From: Pandoraea bronchicola
Lineage (GTDB): Bacteria; Pseudomonadota; Gammaproteobacteria; Burkholderiales; Burkholderiaceae
NCBI RefSeq assembly: GCF_902459805.1
Contig: NZ_CABPST010000010.1
Coordinates: 124,001-188,000 of the forward strand
Reading direction: 5' to 3'
Length of the DNA: 64,000 nucleotides
The position numbers were made by a program, and so were the translations under genes. Of this stretch, positions 11,684-22,330 are shown piece after piece (the first letter of the stretch is position 1; the number at the start of each line of letters is the position of its first letter). A model generated the notes under the pieces. The model had not been told where the DNA came from and did not search any database. It saw only the letters and a list, made by a program, of their open reading frames with translations.

Positions 11684-13075
11684 ATGACTCTGCTGACCAC
11701 GTTGCTCGCGTTCGCCGTCGCCATTGGCGTGTTGGTGGTGTTCCATGAGTTGGGCCACTACACCGTCGCGCGGCTGTGCGGGGTCAAGGTTCTCCGATTC
11801 TCGGTCGGGTTCGGCGTGCCGTTGCTCAAGTGGACGATGGGACGCGATCGCACGGAGTGGACCGTCTGCGCGTTGCCGCTTGGCGGCTACGTCAGAATGC
11901 TCGACGAGCGCGACGAGACGCAGGTCGTCGCCCCGGAAGATCGGGCGCGTGCTTTCAATCGTCAGTCTGTCTACAAGCGTTTTGCCATCGTTGCGGCCGG
12001 TCCGGTCGCGAACTTCCTTCTTGCCATCGCACTCTACGCAGGCCTTAATCTGGCCGGCGTGACGGAGCCGGTCGCGCGTATTGCGCCGCCGGCCGCCGGG
12101 ACATTGGCTGCGCGCGCCGGTATGTCCGGCGGCGAGCTGATTACGGGCGTTCGCGAGAATGGCAGCAGCGCTGACGAAGCCGTCGGCGACGAGGTGCCGG
12201 TGCGTTCCTGGGAAGACCTTCGCTGGCGTCTGGTCGATCCGGTAATCGAAGGGCAGCGCGTCACGCTGGTGGCCCGTACCCGCGACGGTCGTGCCGAGTA
12301 CATGCTCGACGCCGCAGGCCAGCATTTCGATGCCGATGGCGAGCAGGACTTCATGCAGCGTCTCGGACTGGTGCCGTCGGCGCGCGTCAAGGTCGGGCAA
12401 CTCATGGCGGGCGGGGCAGCGGGTCTTGCAGGACTGCGCGTCGGTGACGAGATCACCGCCATCGATGGTAGTCCTGTCGGTTCGGCGAAGGCGCTGGTGG
12501 ACGCTGTGCGCGCTCACCCGGGAAGGCCGATGACGCTTACGGTGCGGCGTGATGGCGCGCTGCGCAACGTCACGCTGACACCGAGTGCGGAGGTCGATCC
12601 GGCCGAGGCGGGTGGCGCACGCGTGGGCAAGATCGGTGCGGCGCTGGCCAGCCAGGTCGACACAGTGACAGTGCGGTACGGGCTATTCGAGGCGATTGGC
12701 CGCGGCGCGCAGCGCACGTGGGACGTTACGGCGTTCAGCGTGCGGATGTTCGGGAAGATGATCACCGGGCAGGCATCGCTGAAGAATCTGAGCGGGCCGG
12801 TAACGATTGCGGACTATGCGGGGCGTTCGGCCAGACTCGGGCTGGATTATTTCATTGCCTTTCTCGCGCTTGTCAGCATTAGCCTCGGCGTATTGAATCT
12901 GTTACCAATTCCAGTTTTGGACGGTGGCTATCTGTTATATTATGCGGTCGAAGCGATTACCGGTCGGGCAGTTTCCGAGCGGTGGCAGGGCGCGCTGCAA
13001 CGAGTGGGCATCGTTTGCATCCTCGCGCTCTCTGCCGTAGCACTTTTCAATGACCTGTCGAAGTTGCTGCACTAG
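11684..13075 (+). CDS. rseP: RIP metalloprotease RseP (site-2 protease)
   Basis: The 463-residue inner-membrane zinc protease has HELGH at residues 21-25 in the first membrane helix and the third ligand motif NLLPIPVLDGG near residue 405. Two PDZ-like regions lie between (LMAGGAAGLAGLRVGDEI is the clearer). In the family it cleaves anti-sigma factor RseA in the sigma-E envelope-stress pathway. Its place just before bamA is conserved. Confidence 0.96.
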   Translation: MTLLTTLLAFAVAIGVLVVFHELGHYTVARLCGVKVLRFSVGFGVPLLKWTMGRDRTEWTVCALPLGGYVRMLDERDETQVVAPEDRARAFNRQSVYKRFAIVAAGPVANFLLAIALYAGLNLAGVTEPVARIAPPAAGTLAARAGMSGGELITGVRENGSSADEAVGDEVPVRSWEDLRWRLVDPVIEGQRVTLVARTRDGRAEYMLDAAGQHFDADGEQDFMQRLGLVPSARVKVGQLMAGGAAGLAGLRVGDEITAIDGSPVGSAKALVDAVRAHPGRPMTLTVRRDGALRNVTLTPSAEVDPAEAGGARVGKIGAALASQVDTVTVRYGLFEAIGRGAQRTWDVTAFSVRMFGKMITGQASLKNLSGPVTIADYAGRSARLGLDYFIAFLALVSISLGVLNLLPIPVLDGGYLLYYAVEAITGRAVSERWQGALQRVGIVCILALSAVALFNDLSKLLH

Positions 13076-13146
13076 ACGGCGTCACGAGCCTGCCGTCGCA
13101 GGCAAATCCGAGTTTTTACGATTCAATTGTTTCTTGGGGAAGCAAG

Positions 13147-15450
13147 TTGTCGAATAAATACCACCTTGTTCCGAAGACCCTGGTGATTGCGGTTCTGGCG
13201 GCACACAGTTTCCTGGCACGCGCCGTCGAGCCGTTCGTGGTCAAGGATATCCGAGTGGAGGGCTTGCAGCGCATCGAACCCGGTACCGTGTTCTCGTACT
13301 TGCCGGTCAAACCGGGCGACAAGTTCAACGACGATAAGGGCACCGAAGCAATTCGTGCCCTTTATGCAACGGGCCTGTTCTCGGACGTCAGCGTTGAAGC
13401 GCAAGGCAGCGTGCTGGTGGTGCACGTCAACGAGCGTCCCGCGATTGCTTCCATCGATTTCCTCGGCATCAAGGAATTCGACAAGGACGGTCTGAAGAAG
13501 GCATTGCGCTCGGTTGGCCTGACCGAAGGCCGCACCTTCGACCGCAACCTGCTCGACAAGTCGGAGCAGGAACTCAAGCGTCAATACCTTACGCGCGGTT
13601 ACTACGCTGCCGAGGTGAAGACGACGGTCACGCCGCTCGAGCGTAACCGCGTGGGCATCCAGTTCGCCGTGACCGAAGGCCCTAAGGCAACGATCCAGCA
13701 GATCAACTTCGTCGGCAACAAGGCGTTTTCGTCGTCGGATCTGATGGCGGAGATGGAACTCGGCACGCCGAACTGGCTGTCGTGGTATTCGAAGAACGAC
13801 TTGTACTCCAAGGACAAGCTCACGGGCGATCTGGAAAAGCTGCGTTCGTTCTATCTGAATCGCGGTTACCTGGAATTCAATATCGACTCCACCGACGTTT
13901 CGATTACGCCGGACAAGGACGAGATGTTCCTGACGATCAACGTGCACGAAGGCGAGCCGTACAAGGTTTCGGACGTCAAGCTCGGCGGCGAGATGCTGGG
14001 CAAGCAGGACGACATTCAGAAGCTCGTGCAACTGAAGGCTGGCGACACGTTCTCGGCGGCCAAGCTGCAAGCCAGCACGAAGGCCATTTCCGATCTGCTC
14101 GGTAACTATGGCTTCGCATTCGCCAATGTGAATGCCCAGCCGACGATCGACCGTAACAACCACACGGTGGCATTGGCGCTGACGATCGATCCGGGCCGTC
14201 GCGTGTACGTTCGCAAGATCAACATCGTGGGTAACTCGCGCACGCGTGACGAAGTGATTCGCCGCGAGCTGCGCCAGCTCGAAAGCTCGTGGTACGACGC
14301 CGACCGCCTGAAGCTGTCGCAGGATCGTATCAATCGTCTGGGCTACTTCACCGACGTGAACGTGACGACCGAGCCGGTGGCCGGTTCGAACGATCAGGTC
14401 GACCTTCAGGTGAAGGTGGAAGAAAAGCCGACCGGTACGATCAACGTGGGTGCGGGTTTCTCCTCGACCGACAAGGTGGTGCTGCAAGCGGGTATCAGCC
14501 AGGACAACGTTTTCGGTTCGGGCACATCGCTGTCGGTGAACGTGAATACCGGTAAGACCTACCGCACGTTGGCGGTTACGCAGGTCGATCCGTACTTCAC
14601 GGTTGACGGTGTGAGCCGCATTACCGACGTCTACTACCGCACGTATCAGCCGCTGCTGCTTACGAGCGATTCGGATTTCCGTATCAATACGTTGGGCGGT
14701 AACCTGAAGTTCGGTGTGCCGTTCTCGGAAGTCGATACGGTGTTCTTCGGCATCGGCTTCGAACAGACGCGTCTGCACCTGACGAGCGATGGCACGACAC
14801 CGCAACGCTACATCGACTACGCGAACCAGTTCGGCTACGTCAGCAACAACTATCCGCTGACCGTGGGTTGGTCGCGCGATTCGCGTGACAGCGCACTGAT
14901 TCCGAACCGCGGTCACTATCAGCAGGCCAACCTCGAAGTCGGCACGCCGATCGGCACGACCAAGTACTTCCGTGCTTACTACCAGCACCAGTACTACTAC
15001 CCGGTGAGCCGTGGCTTCACGCTGGCGCTTAACGGCGAAGTTGGCTACGGCCACGGTATGGGCGGTCAGCCGTTCCCGATCTTCAAGAACTACTTCGCCG
15101 GCGGTATTGGTTCGGTGCGGGGTTATGAGCCGAGCTCGCTGGGTCCGAAGGACACCAACAACGAGCCGCTGGGGGGTGCGTCGAAGCTGATCGGTAACAT
15201 TGAACTGACGTTCCCGCTGCCGGGCACGGGTTATGACCGCACGCTCCGTATCTTCACGTTCATGGACGGCGGTAACGTGTTCGATAACGGCCAGGCGATT
15301 ACCTTCAATAACCTGCGCTATTCTTATGGTTTTGGCCTGTCGTGGATTTCACCGATTGGCCCGCTCAAGCTCTCGATGGGCTTCCCGCTCGTCAAGAAGA
15401 CCGGCGACCAGTATCAGAAATTCCAGTTCCAGGTCGGTACGTCGTTCTAA
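13147..15450 (+). CDS. bamA: Outer membrane protein assembly factor BamA
   Basis: The 767-residue protein folds and inserts beta-barrel proteins in the outer membrane. A signal peptide (about residues 1-26, cut after ...LARA) is followed by five POTRA domains to about residue 350 and a 16-strand barrel ending in phenylalanine (FQVGTSF), as expected. VRGYEPSSLGP is the lid-lock loop (VRGF-like motif). The start is a TTG at 13147 with a strong GGGGAAG box; no ATG fits the signal peptide. Confidence 0.96.
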   Translation: MSNKYHLVPKTLVIAVLAAHSFLARAVEPFVVKDIRVEGLQRIEPGTVFSYLPVKPGDKFNDDKGTEAIRALYATGLFSDVSVEAQGSVLVVHVNERPAIASIDFLGIKEFDKDGLKKALRSVGLTEGRTFDRNLLDKSEQELKRQYLTRGYYAAEVKTTVTPLERNRVGIQFAVTEGPKATIQQINFVGNKAFSSSDLMAEMELGTPNWLSWYSKNDLYSKDKLTGDLEKLRSFYLNRGYLEFNIDSTDVSITPDKDEMFLTINVHEGEPYKVSDVKLGGEMLGKQDDIQKLVQLKAGDTFSAAKLQASTKAISDLLGNYGFAFANVNAQPTIDRNNHTVALALTIDPGRRVYVRKINIVGNSRTRDEVIRRELRQLESSWYDADRLKLSQDRINRLGYFTDVNVTTEPVAGSNDQVDLQVKVEEKPTGTINVGAGFSSTDKVVLQAGISQDNVFGSGTSLSVNVNTGKTYRTLAVTQVDPYFTVDGVSRITDVYYRTYQPLLLTSDSDFRINTLGGNLKFGVPFSEVDTVFFGIGFEQTRLHLTSDGTTPQRYIDYANQFGYVSNNYPLTVGWSRDSRDSALIPNRGHYQQANLEVGTPIGTTKYFRAYYQHQYYYPVSRGFTLALNGEVGYGHGMGGQPFPIFKNYFAGGIGSVRGYEPSSLGPKDTNNEPLGGASKLIGNIELTFPLPGTGYDRTLRIFTFMDGGNVFDNGQAITFNNLRYSYGFGLSWISPIGPLKLSMGFPLVKKTGDQYQKFQFQVGTSF

Positions 15451-15497
15451 TCGCGACACATCGACCGGTTCCGAACGTTTCATCGTTGTAAAGGGGT

Positions 15498-16040
15498 ATG
15501 ACATTGAACGGTATCCGTAAGCATTGCCTTCGCGGCGTCGCCGCGGCGTTGCTGGCTGGCGCGGCGTTTGCCGCCATGGCTCAGGATGCGCGCATCGCCG
15601 CTGTCAATTCGGATCGCATTCTTCGCGATTCCGCACCGGCCAAGGCCGCACAAGCCAAGCTCGAAGCCGAGTTCTCCAAGCGGGACGGGGATCTGCAGGC
15701 GATGGCGCAACGTCTGAAGGCGATGTCGGACAAGCTCGACAAGGACAACCCGACGTTGTCCGACGCCGAGCGCGCCAAGCGCCAACGTGATCTGGCTGCT
15801 GCCGACACCGAGTTCCAGCGCAAGCAGCGCGAGTTTCGTGAAGACCTGAATCAGCGTCGCAACGAAGAACTCGCGGCGGTGCTCGATCGTGCCAACCGCG
15901 TCATCAAGCAGATTGCTGAAACAGACAAATACGATCTGATCGTGCAGGAAGCGGTCTACGTGAGTCCGCGTATCGACATTACCGACAAGGTGCTCAAGAC
16001 GCTGAACGCAAGTTCGGGTAGTGGCACTGGCGGCAAGTGA
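15498..16040 (+). CDS. skp: OmpH/Skp family periplasmic chaperone
   Basis: The 180-residue protein has a cleavable signal (…AAFAAMA^Q near residue 28), then a Lys/Glu/Gln-rich coiled-coil core typical of Skp tentacles, and the C-terminal [19 protein letters not shown] block. Skp escorts unfolded outer-membrane proteins to BamA, which is encoded directly upstream. Its stop overlaps the likely lpxD GTG start by 4 nt. Confidence 0.93.
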   Translation: MTLNGIRKHCLRGVAAALLAGAAFAAMAQDARIAAVNSDRILRDSAPAKAAQAKLEAEFSKRDGDLQAMAQRLKAMSDKLDKDNPTLSDAERAKRQRDLAAADTEFQRKQREFREDLNQRRNEELAAVLDRANRVIKQIAETDKYDLIVQEAVYVSPRIDITDKVLKTLNASSGSGTGGK

Positions 16041-17125
16041 CGGGCGCGTCGTCCATGCCGGCATTGCCGTCGGTTTCGCTGGCCCAATTGGTCGCCCGCT
16101 TCGGCGGCGACCTCGTGGGTGACGGTGAAGTGACGGTCGATGGTCTGGCGCCGCTCGATCGTGCGAGCGCAAAGCAACTCGCGTTCCTGTCCAATCCGCT
16201 GTATCTCGCCGAAGTGCCTAACTCGGGCGCGGCGGCCGTGATTCTCTCCAAAGCCGACTTCGACAAGCTGCCATCGCATGACGGGCGCGCGTGGATCATC
16301 GCGCCGAATCCTTATGCGTACTTCGCGCGTGTCGCACAGATGTTCGCGCAAGCGGCGGCACCTGTGCCTGCCGCGGGTATTCATCCGAGCGCGGTCGTCG
16401 ATCCCACGGCCGTGGTGCCGGCATCGTGTGTCATCGGTCCGAACGTTGTGATCGAGGCGGGTGCGCGTCTGGGAGAGCGGGTTCGTCTGGTGGCGAACGT
16501 GTTCATCGGCCGCGGCACGACGTTGGGTGACGATGTGCTCGTCTATCCGAACGCCACGCTGTACCACACGAGCGTGATTGGCGCGCGTTGCGTGATCCAC
16601 GCGGGCGCGGTGATCGGCTCGGACGGTTTCGGATTCGCCCCCGATTTCTCCGCTGCGAGTGGCGAGTGGGTCAAGATTCCCCAGGTGGGACGTGCAGTGA
16701 TCGAAGATGACGTCGAAATCGGCGCATCGACCTCCATCGATCGCGGCGCGATGGCCGACACCGTGATCGAGCGCGGCTGCAAGATCGACAATCAGGTGCA
16801 GATCGCGCACAACGTGCGCGTGGGTGCCTACACGGTGATTGCCGCATGTACGGGCATCGCCGGCAGCAGTACTATCGGGAAGTTCTGCATGCTGGGCGGC
16901 GCCGTGGGCGTGGCCGGGCATGTGACGATTGGCGACCGCGTCATCGTGACGGCCAAGTCGGGGGTATCGAAGTCGATTCCTGGCCCGGGTACCTATACGA
17001 GCGCGTTTCCGGCAATTCCGAACGCCGAATGGAACAAAAACGCGGCCATCATGCGCAATCTGGATAAGATGCGCGAGCGCGTGCGTCAACTTGAAGCGAA
17101 GGTCAAAGACCTGCAAGGCAAATGA
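16037..17125 (+). CDS. lpxD: UDP-3-O-(3-hydroxyacyl)glucosamine N-acyltransferase
   Basis: The protein (up to 362 residues) adds the second acyl chain in lipid A synthesis. The N-terminal uridine-binding domain covers roughly residues 1-110, then a left-handed beta-helix of hexapeptide repeats; [18 protein letters not shown] holds the catalytic histidine region. I list the GTG at 16037 because it gives a GTGA overlap with skp. An ATG at 16055 ([12 protein letters not shown]) is an equally plausible start, and neither has a strong Shine-Dalgarno. Confidence 0.95.
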   Translation: MTGASSMPALPSVSLAQLVARFGGDLVGDGEVTVDGLAPLDRASAKQLAFLSNPLYLAEVPNSGAAAVILSKADFDKLPSHDGRAWIIAPNPYAYFARVAQMFAQAAAPVPAAGIHPSAVVDPTAVVPASCVIGPNVVIEAGARLGERVRLVANVFIGRGTTLGDDVLVYPNATLYHTSVIGARCVIHAGAVIGSDGFGFAPDFSAASGEWVKIPQVGRAVIEDDVEIGASTSIDRGAMADTVIERGCKIDNQVQIAHNVRVGAYTVIAACTGIAGSSTIGKFCMLGGAVGVAGHVTIGDRVIVTAKSGVSKSIPGPGTYTSAFPAIPNAEWNKNAAIMRNLDKMRERVRQLEAKVKDLQGK

Positions 17126-17580
17126 GCGAGACTACTATTACTATCGACATCCACAAGATCATGAAGCTGCTGCCGCATCGGTATCCGATGCTGATGGTGG
17201 ATCGCGTGATCGGCCTGGAGCCGCACAAGAACATCAAGGTCATCAAGAACGTCACGATCAATGAGCCGTACTTCACGGGCCATTATCCGCAGCGTCCGGT
17301 GATGCCGGGCGTGCTGATCATTGAAGCGCTGGCGCAAGCCGCTGCGCTGCTGACTTTCTCGGAAGAGGCGGTGCACGACGAGAATTCGCTCTACTATTTC
17401 GTGGGCATCGACAGCGTTCGCTTCAAGCGTCCGGTCGAACCGGGTGACCAACTCGTGCTCGACGTCGACTTCCTGAGCGAGCGTCGTGGCTTTTACAAGT
17501 TCAAGGGCAAGGTGTTGGTAGAGGGCAAGATCGCGGCGGAAGCCGAGTTCATGTGCATGGTCAAGAAGAACGGCGAATAA
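17122..17580 (+). CDS. fabZ: 3-hydroxyacyl-ACP dehydratase FabZ
   Basis: The 152-residue hot-dog-fold enzyme dehydrates beta-hydroxyacyl-ACPs in fatty acid synthesis. The catalytic His is in [14 protein letters not shown] and the catalytic Glu in [15 protein letters not shown]. It overlaps lpxD by 4 nt (ATGA). Its position inside the lpx cluster balances fatty acid and lipid A synthesis from a shared substrate. Confidence 0.97.
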   Translation: MSETTITIDIHKIMKLLPHRYPMLMVDRVIGLEPHKNIKVIKNVTINEPYFTGHYPQRPVMPGVLIIEALAQAAALLTFSEEAVHDENSLYYFVGIDSVRFKRPVEPGDQLVLDVDFLSERRGFYKFKGKVLVEGKIAAEAEFMCMVKKNGE

Positions 17581-17597
17581 CCGGAATTGAGACGCTC

Positions 17598-18389
17598 ATG
17601 ACCAACATTCATCCCACCGCGGTCGTTGACCCGAAGGCGCAACTGGCTGATGACGTCGCCGTCGGCCCTTATGCGATCGTCGGGCCGAATGTGACGATCG
17701 GCGCCGGTACGCAGATTCTTTCGCATACGGTCGTCGACGGCCACACGACGCTGGGCGAGGGCAACAAGATTGGCCCGTTCGCGTCGATTGGCGGCAGTCC
17801 GCAGGACATGAAGTACGCCGGCGAGCCGACGAGGCTCGTCATTGGCGACCGCAATACGATCCGCGAATTCACGACGATCCACACCGGCACGGTGCAGGAC
17901 GGCGGCCTGACCGGTGTCGGCAACGACAACTGGATCATGGCTTACGTGCACATCGCGCACGATTGCCACGTGGGCAACCATACGGTGTTCTCGAGCAATG
18001 CGCAGCTGGCCGGTCACGTCAATGTTGACGACTGGGCGATCATTGGCGGCATGACCGGCGTGCATCAGTTCGTGCGCATCGGCGCGCATTCGATGGTGGG
18101 TGGGGCGTCCGTGCTCGTGCAGGACGTGCCGCCGTTCGTGATTGCGTCCGGCGATCGCGCTGTGCCTTACGGCATCAACGTCGAGGGGCTGCGTCGCCGC
18201 AACTTCACGGCCGATGCCATCACTGCGCTGCGCCACGCCTACAAGCTGCTCTACAAGAGCGGGTTGACGCTCGACGAAGCGAAAGTGCAGATCGAGGCCT
18301 TTGGCAACGCAGGTGCGACGGACGTGTCCGACGCCGTGCGAACGCTGCTCGATTTCCTCAATTCCAGCACGCGCGGTATCGTGCGCTGA
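17598..18389 (+). CDS. lpxA: UDP-N-acetylglucosamine acyltransferase
   Basis: The 263-residue beta-helix enzyme catalyses the first lipid A step. Hexapeptide repeats start at [31 protein letters not shown] contains the catalytic His region and [15 protein letters not shown] follows. The helical C-terminal tail is present. ATG at 17598 is chosen because the open frame upstream only overlaps fabZ. Confidence 0.97.
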   Translation: MTNIHPTAVVDPKAQLADDVAVGPYAIVGPNVTIGAGTQILSHTVVDGHTTLGEGNKIGPFASIGGSPQDMKYAGEPTRLVIGDRNTIREFTTIHTGTVQDGGLTGVGNDNWIMAYVHIAHDCHVGNHTVFSSNAQLAGHVNVDDWAIIGGMTGVHQFVRIGAHSMVGGASVLVQDVPPFVIASGDRAVPYGINVEGLRRRNFTADAITALRHAYKLLYKSGLTLDEAKVQIEAFGNAGATDVSDAVRTLLDFLNSSTRGIVR

Positions 18390-18392
18390 CCT

Positions 18393-19568
18393 ATGCCGCC
18401 GACCCTTCCCGGCGCCGGCCAGCGAACCCTGGCGATGGTGGCCGGGGAGCTGTCTGGCGATCTCATTGCCGGCAATGTCCTTGCCGGTCTCAAGCAAAGC
18501 CTTCCCGCCGACATCGCGTACGCAGGTGTTGGTGGTCCGCATATGGCGGAAGAGGGCTTTGACGCCTATTGGCCGATCGACAAGCTCTCCGTCATGGGCT
18601 ACGTCGAAGTCATCAAGCATCTGCGCGAAATTCTCTCGATTCGCAAGCAACTTCGCGAGCGCTGGCTGGCGGACAAGCCGTTGGCATTTGTCGGCTTCGA
18701 CGCGCCAGACTTCAACTTCGATCTCGAAATCAAGCTACGCGAAGCGGGCATTCCCACGATTCATTTCGTGAGCCCGTCGATCTGGGCGTGGCGCGGCGGG
18801 CGCATCAAGAAGATCAAGCGCGCGGTCGATCATATGTTGTGCCTGTTCCCGTTCGAGCCGGAGATTTACCACCGGGCGGGCATCGACGCGACGTTCGTCG
18901 GCCATCCGATGGCCGACAAGATACCGATGGTGCCCGATGTTGCCGGCGCACGAGCCAGGCTGGCGCTCCACGGGCACGGCCCGGTCGTTGCCGTCTTGCC
19001 GGGGAGCCGGACGTCGGAGGTGCAACGTCTCACGCCGGTGTTTTTCGCCGCGATGCGTTTGCTGGCCAGGCGCGACCCGTCGATTCGCTTCGTGCTTCCG
19101 GCCGCAACGCCGCGTCTGCGCACGCTGATGCAACCGATCTTCGACGCGCACAGCGACCTCAATCTGACCGTGACGGATGGTCATGCCCCGCTGGCCCTCG
19201 AGGCCGCAGACAGCGTGCTGCTCGCAAGCGGTACCGCCACCCTGGAAGCGGCGCTGTACAAAAAGCCGATGGTCATCTCGTACAAAGTGCCTTGGCTGAC
19301 GGCGCAGATCATGAAACGTCAAGGGTATTTGCCGTACGTTGGTTTGCCGAACATTTTGTCGGGCGAATTCGTCGTGCCGGAGTTGCTGCAACATTTTGCG
19401 ACCCCGGAAGCGCTTGCCGATGCCGTCTGGAAGCAACTGACCGATCCGGCGTTGCGCGACTCCCTGCAGGCACGCTTTACGAAGATTCACGAGCAACTGC
19501 GCCAGAACACGGCGGCGCGTTCTGCCGAAGTGATCGAGCGCGTGTTGCGCGAAAAAGGGCGGATATGA
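18393..19568 (+). CDS. lpxB: Lipid-A-disaccharide synthase
   Basis: The 391-residue GT19 glycosyltransferase joins two acylated glucosamines. It shows the N-terminal [36 protein letters not shown] and the C-terminal [20 protein letters not shown] that binds the UDP sugar. It is 3 nt downstream of lpxA and overlaps rnhB by 4 nt. Confidence 0.97.
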   Translation: MPPTLPGAGQRTLAMVAGELSGDLIAGNVLAGLKQSLPADIAYAGVGGPHMAEEGFDAYWPIDKLSVMGYVEVIKHLREILSIRKQLRERWLADKPLAFVGFDAPDFNFDLEIKLREAGIPTIHFVSPSIWAWRGGRIKKIKRAVDHMLCLFPFEPEIYHRAGIDATFVGHPMADKIPMVPDVAGARARLALHGHGPVVAVLPGSRTSEVQRLTPVFFAAMRLLARRDPSIRFVLPAATPRLRTLMQPIFDAHSDLNLTVTDGHAPLALEAADSVLLASGTATLEAALYKKPMVISYKVPWLTAQIMKRQGYLPYVGLPNILSGEFVVPELLQHFATPEALADAVWKQLTDPALRDSLQARFTKIHEQLRQNTAARSAEVIERVLREKGRI

Positions 19569-20314
19569 GCGACGAAGTCAAAGTGCGCCGTGTTGCGCCC
19601 AAGGGGGCATCGGGCGATAGCGTTGCGCCCAGGGTTGCCAAACCGCGTGCCCGCGCCGCCAAGACACCGTTGCCGCAAATGGCGCTGGATCTGTTTGCCG
19701 ACGTGGCTGCCGATCTGACCTGCGGCGTGGATGAGGTGGGGCGTGGACCGCTCGCCGGGCCTGTCGTGACGGCAGCCGTCATTCTCGATCCGTCGCGCCC
19801 GATCAAGGGGTTGGCCGATTCGAAGAAGCTCACGGCGCAGCGCCGTGAGGCGCTCTACGAGGAAATTGTCGAACGCGCTCTCGCGTATTGCATTGCCGAG
19901 GCGAGCGTGGCAGAGATCGATTCCCTGAATATCCTGCATGCCACGATGCTCGCGATGCAGCGCGCCGTGATGGGGCTGTCGCGGGTGCCCACGCTGGCGC
20001 TCATTGACGGCAATCGCTGTCCGGCGCTGCCGATGCGTGCCGAAGCCGTTGTTCAGGGCGACGATAAGGTGCCTGCGATTTCGGCGGCGTCGATTCTGGC
20101 GAAAGTCACGCGCGACCGTCAGTTGGTCGCCCTGCACGAAGCCTTCCCGCAGTATGGTTTCGACGAGCACGTCGGCTATGGCACGCCACGCCATCTGGAG
20201 GCGCTGCGTCTGCACGGACCGAGCCCGCATCATCGTCAGTCGTTCGCGCCGGTGCGCGAGGCGTTTGAAGTCTTCGGCGCGCTCACGGTCTCTCGCATGG
20301 CTCGCTCGTCATGA
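19565..20314 (+). CDS. rnhB: Ribonuclease HII
   Basis: The 249-residue nuclease removes RNA from RNA-DNA hybrids and single ribonucleotides. The acidic active site begins with [34 protein letters not shown] and [13 protein letters not shown] are further signatures. It has a basic N-terminal extension of about 45 residues before the catalytic domain, longer than E. coli RnhB. Confidence 0.96.
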   Translation: MSDEVKVRRVAPKGASGDSVAPRVAKPRARAAKTPLPQMALDLFADVAADLTCGVDEVGRGPLAGPVVTAAVILDPSRPIKGLADSKKLTAQRREALYEEIVERALAYCIAEASVAEIDSLNILHATMLAMQRAVMGLSRVPTLALIDGNRCPALPMRAEAVVQGDDKVPAISAASILAKVTRDRQLVALHEAFPQYGFDEHVGYGTPRHLEALRLHGPSPHHRQSFAPVREAFEVFGALTVSRMARSS

Positions 20315-21090
20315 AGCTCATCAGTTCCAAGGACAATCCGTTCTACAAGCGTCTGAAGCAGTTGGCGCAGTCCAATCAGCAGCGACGCAAGCTCGGCCAG
20401 ACGTTGCTCGAGGGCGTGCATCTGGCCGACGCTTATCTCGATGTGCTGGGGCAGCCGCTCGTTTGTGTGGCGGGGGAATCGGCGCTTGAGAACGACGAAG
20501 TCGCACAGATTTGGGCAAGAGTGGACGCCGAGCGCCGCGTAGGTTTGCCGCAGGCGCTGTTCGAGCCGCTATCGACGCTCGTCAACGGCGTACCGCTGCT
20601 GTTCGTCGTGGAGATGCCGTCCGGGCATCTGCCGGCGTCGCAAACGACGGACTGCGTCATCCTCGACGCCGTGCAGGACGCGGGTAATGTCGGCTCGATT
20701 CTCCGGAGCGCGGCGGCGGCGGGGGTGCGAGACGTGTATTGCATGTCGGGCACCGCGCTGGCGTGGTCGAGCAAAGTGCTGCGTGCCGGCATGGGGGCAC
20801 ATTTCTCGCTGAATATCGTGGAGCATTGCACGCCGGATTCGCTCGCGCCGCGTCTGTCGGTGCCGCTGCTGGCGACGAGTCTGCAGGCGAACACCTCGCT
20901 GTACGAGCAGGATCTGCGCGCGCCCGTGGCATGGGTCTTCGGTAACGAAGGTGCCGGCGTGTCGCCACACTGGCTCGAACGCGTGCAGACGCCGATTCGC
21001 ATTCCCCAGCCGGGCGGCATGGAGTCGCTCAACGTGGCCGCTTGCGCCGCCATCTGCCTGTTCGAAGCGGTGCGTCAACGACTCTCCTGA
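20311..21090 (+). CDS. TrmH/SpoU-family RNA 2'-O-methyltransferase
   Basis: The 259-residue protein has an N-terminal substrate-binding domain ([17 protein letters not shown]) and a C-terminal SPOUT knot domain. The three SpoU motifs are visible: [18 protein letters not shown] (motif 1), [11 protein letters not shown] (motif 2) and [18 protein letters not shown] (motif 3). It should methylate a ribose in rRNA or tRNA; the target cannot be read from sequence. It overlaps rnhB by 4 nt and ends at a terminator. Confidence 0.92.
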   Translation: MKLISSKDNPFYKRLKQLAQSNQQRRKLGQTLLEGVHLADAYLDVLGQPLVCVAGESALENDEVAQIWARVDAERRVGLPQALFEPLSTLVNGVPLLFVVEMPSGHLPASQTTDCVILDAVQDAGNVGSILRSAAAAGVRDVYCMSGTALAWSSKVLRAGMGAHFSLNIVEHCTPDSLAPRLSVPLLATSLQANTSLYEQDLRAPVAWVFGNEGAGVSPHWLERVQTPIRIPQPGGMESLNVAACAAICLFEAVRQRLS

Positions 21091-21122
21091 ACCGGCTCGC
21101 AACGGCGGGTGATGCCAACAAG

Positions 21123-21149
21123 AAGGGACGCTCGTGGCGTCCCTTTTTG
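21123..21149. terminator. Intrinsic terminator between convergent genes
   Basis: AAGGGACGC (21123-21131) pairs with GCGTCCCTT (21137-21145) over a 5-nt loop and ends in T5. It closes the plus-strand envelope cluster and can also serve ppsR from the other side. Confidence 0.88.
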
Positions 21150-21186
21150 TCTTCGGCACAGCCGCAACGTGTGCGGCGGAAAGACG

Positions 21187-22065
21187 TCAGTAGACGTCGC
21201 GCTCCAGTTTGATTTCCTGCAGGATGGTCGTGGCGATTTCTTCGATCGACTTGTGCGTCGACGACAGCCATTTGATGCCTTCGCGGCGCATCATGGCCTC
21301 GGCCTCGTTGACCTCGTAGCGGCAGTTTTCGAGCGACGCATACTTGCTGCCCGGACGACGCTCGTTGCGAATCTCCGAGAGGCGTTGCGGATCGATGGAC
21401 AGCCCGAAGATCTTGTCCTTGTACTGGTCGAGCGTGGAGGGCAGCCTTTCCCGCTCAAAGTCTTCCGGAATTAACGGGTAGTTCGCCGCCTTTACGCCGT
21501 ACTGCATGGCGAGATAGAGCGTCGTCGGTGTCTTGCCGCTGCGCGATACGCCCACGAGGATCACGTCGGCACTTTGCAGATTCTTGTTGGACTGGCCGTC
21601 GTCGTGGGCGAGCGAGAAGTTCACCGCCTCGATGCGGTTCTTGTACGCTTCGCTATCGGCGTTCTGGTGGACGCGGCCGATGGCATGCATCGACTTGAGG
21701 CCCAATTCCAGTTCCAGCGGTTCGATGAACGTCTGGAACATGTCGAGAATCACGCCCTGGCAATTGCGCAGGATCTCGTTGGCCCGCGCATCGACGAGCG
21801 TACTGAAAATGATCGGGCGGACATTCTCCGTCCGATACATTTCATTGATCCGCTGTGCCGTTTCATAGGCTTTATCGACGGAATCCACGAACGGAACGCG
21901 AATCTGACGGAAACGCATCTCGAATTGCGCGAGGATCGAATGCGCGAACGTTTCGGCGGTAATCCCGGTGCCATCGGACACGATGAAGACCGGGCGTGCA
22001 GCAACCGGTTTGGCCGATGCGGCAAGGGGCGTAGGGGAATTTCCGGTGGTCGGGGAGTCGCTCAT
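21187..22065 (-). CDS. ppsR: Phosphoenolpyruvate synthase regulatory protein (kinase/pyrophosphorylase)
   Basis: The 292-residue DUF299 protein phosphorylates and dephosphorylates PEP synthase. FIVSDGTGITAETFAHSIL opens the domain and GVSRSGKTPTTLYLA is the P-loop. I start at MSDSPTTGN (22065); upstream codons are unlike the family. It is divergent from its target ppsA, which supports the assignment. Confidence 0.95.
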   Translation of the reverse strand: MSDSPTTGNSPTPLAASAKPVAARPVFIVSDGTGITAETFAHSILAQFEMRFRQIRVPFVDSVDKAYETAQRINEMYRTENVRPIIFSTLVDARANEILRNCQGVILDMFQTFIEPLELELGLKSMHAIGRVHQNADSEAYKNRIEAVNFSLAHDDGQSNKNLQSADVILVGVSRSGKTPTTLYLAMQYGVKAANYPLIPEDFERERLPSTLDQYKDKIFGLSIDPQRLSEIRNERRPGSKYASLENCRYEVNEAEAMMRREGIKWLSSTHKSIEEIATTILQEIKLERDVY

Positions 22066-22112
22066 GCGCAGAATCGCAAAATGGTGCATTGCACGGTAGA
22101 ATAGCGGCAACT

Positions 22113-22263
22113 TGTTGGATAAGCAATTGCGCAACGATCACGTGCCGTACGGCCTCAGGCCCGTCTGGCGGGGCGCAGCGGGAAATTCCGATGGTGAGTT
22201 GCAGGTCGTCGGGTGCTAGCCCCTGGTTCTCGACGCTGCCCAGACGCGATTTCTTATCCAACA
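22113..22263. promoter_or_regulatory. Paired 11-bp inverted sites in the ppsR-ppsA intergenic region
   Basis: TGTTGGATAAG at 22113-22123 and its exact reverse complement CTTATCCAACA at 22253-22263 flank the divergent control region. One lies near the ppsR side and one near the ppsA side. Paired operator sites for one regulator are one reading; a chance match is the alternative. Confidence 0.4.
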
Positions 22264-22330
22264 GGTCGATCGGCCTATGTCAGTCCCAGCCGATCCTCCG
22301 AGAATTTTTTTTCTTACCTTAGGGGCTTTT

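Noticed and set aside
13123-15054. 643-codon minus-strand frame opposite bamA
   Set aside because: A shadow of the strongly biased bamA coding sequence.
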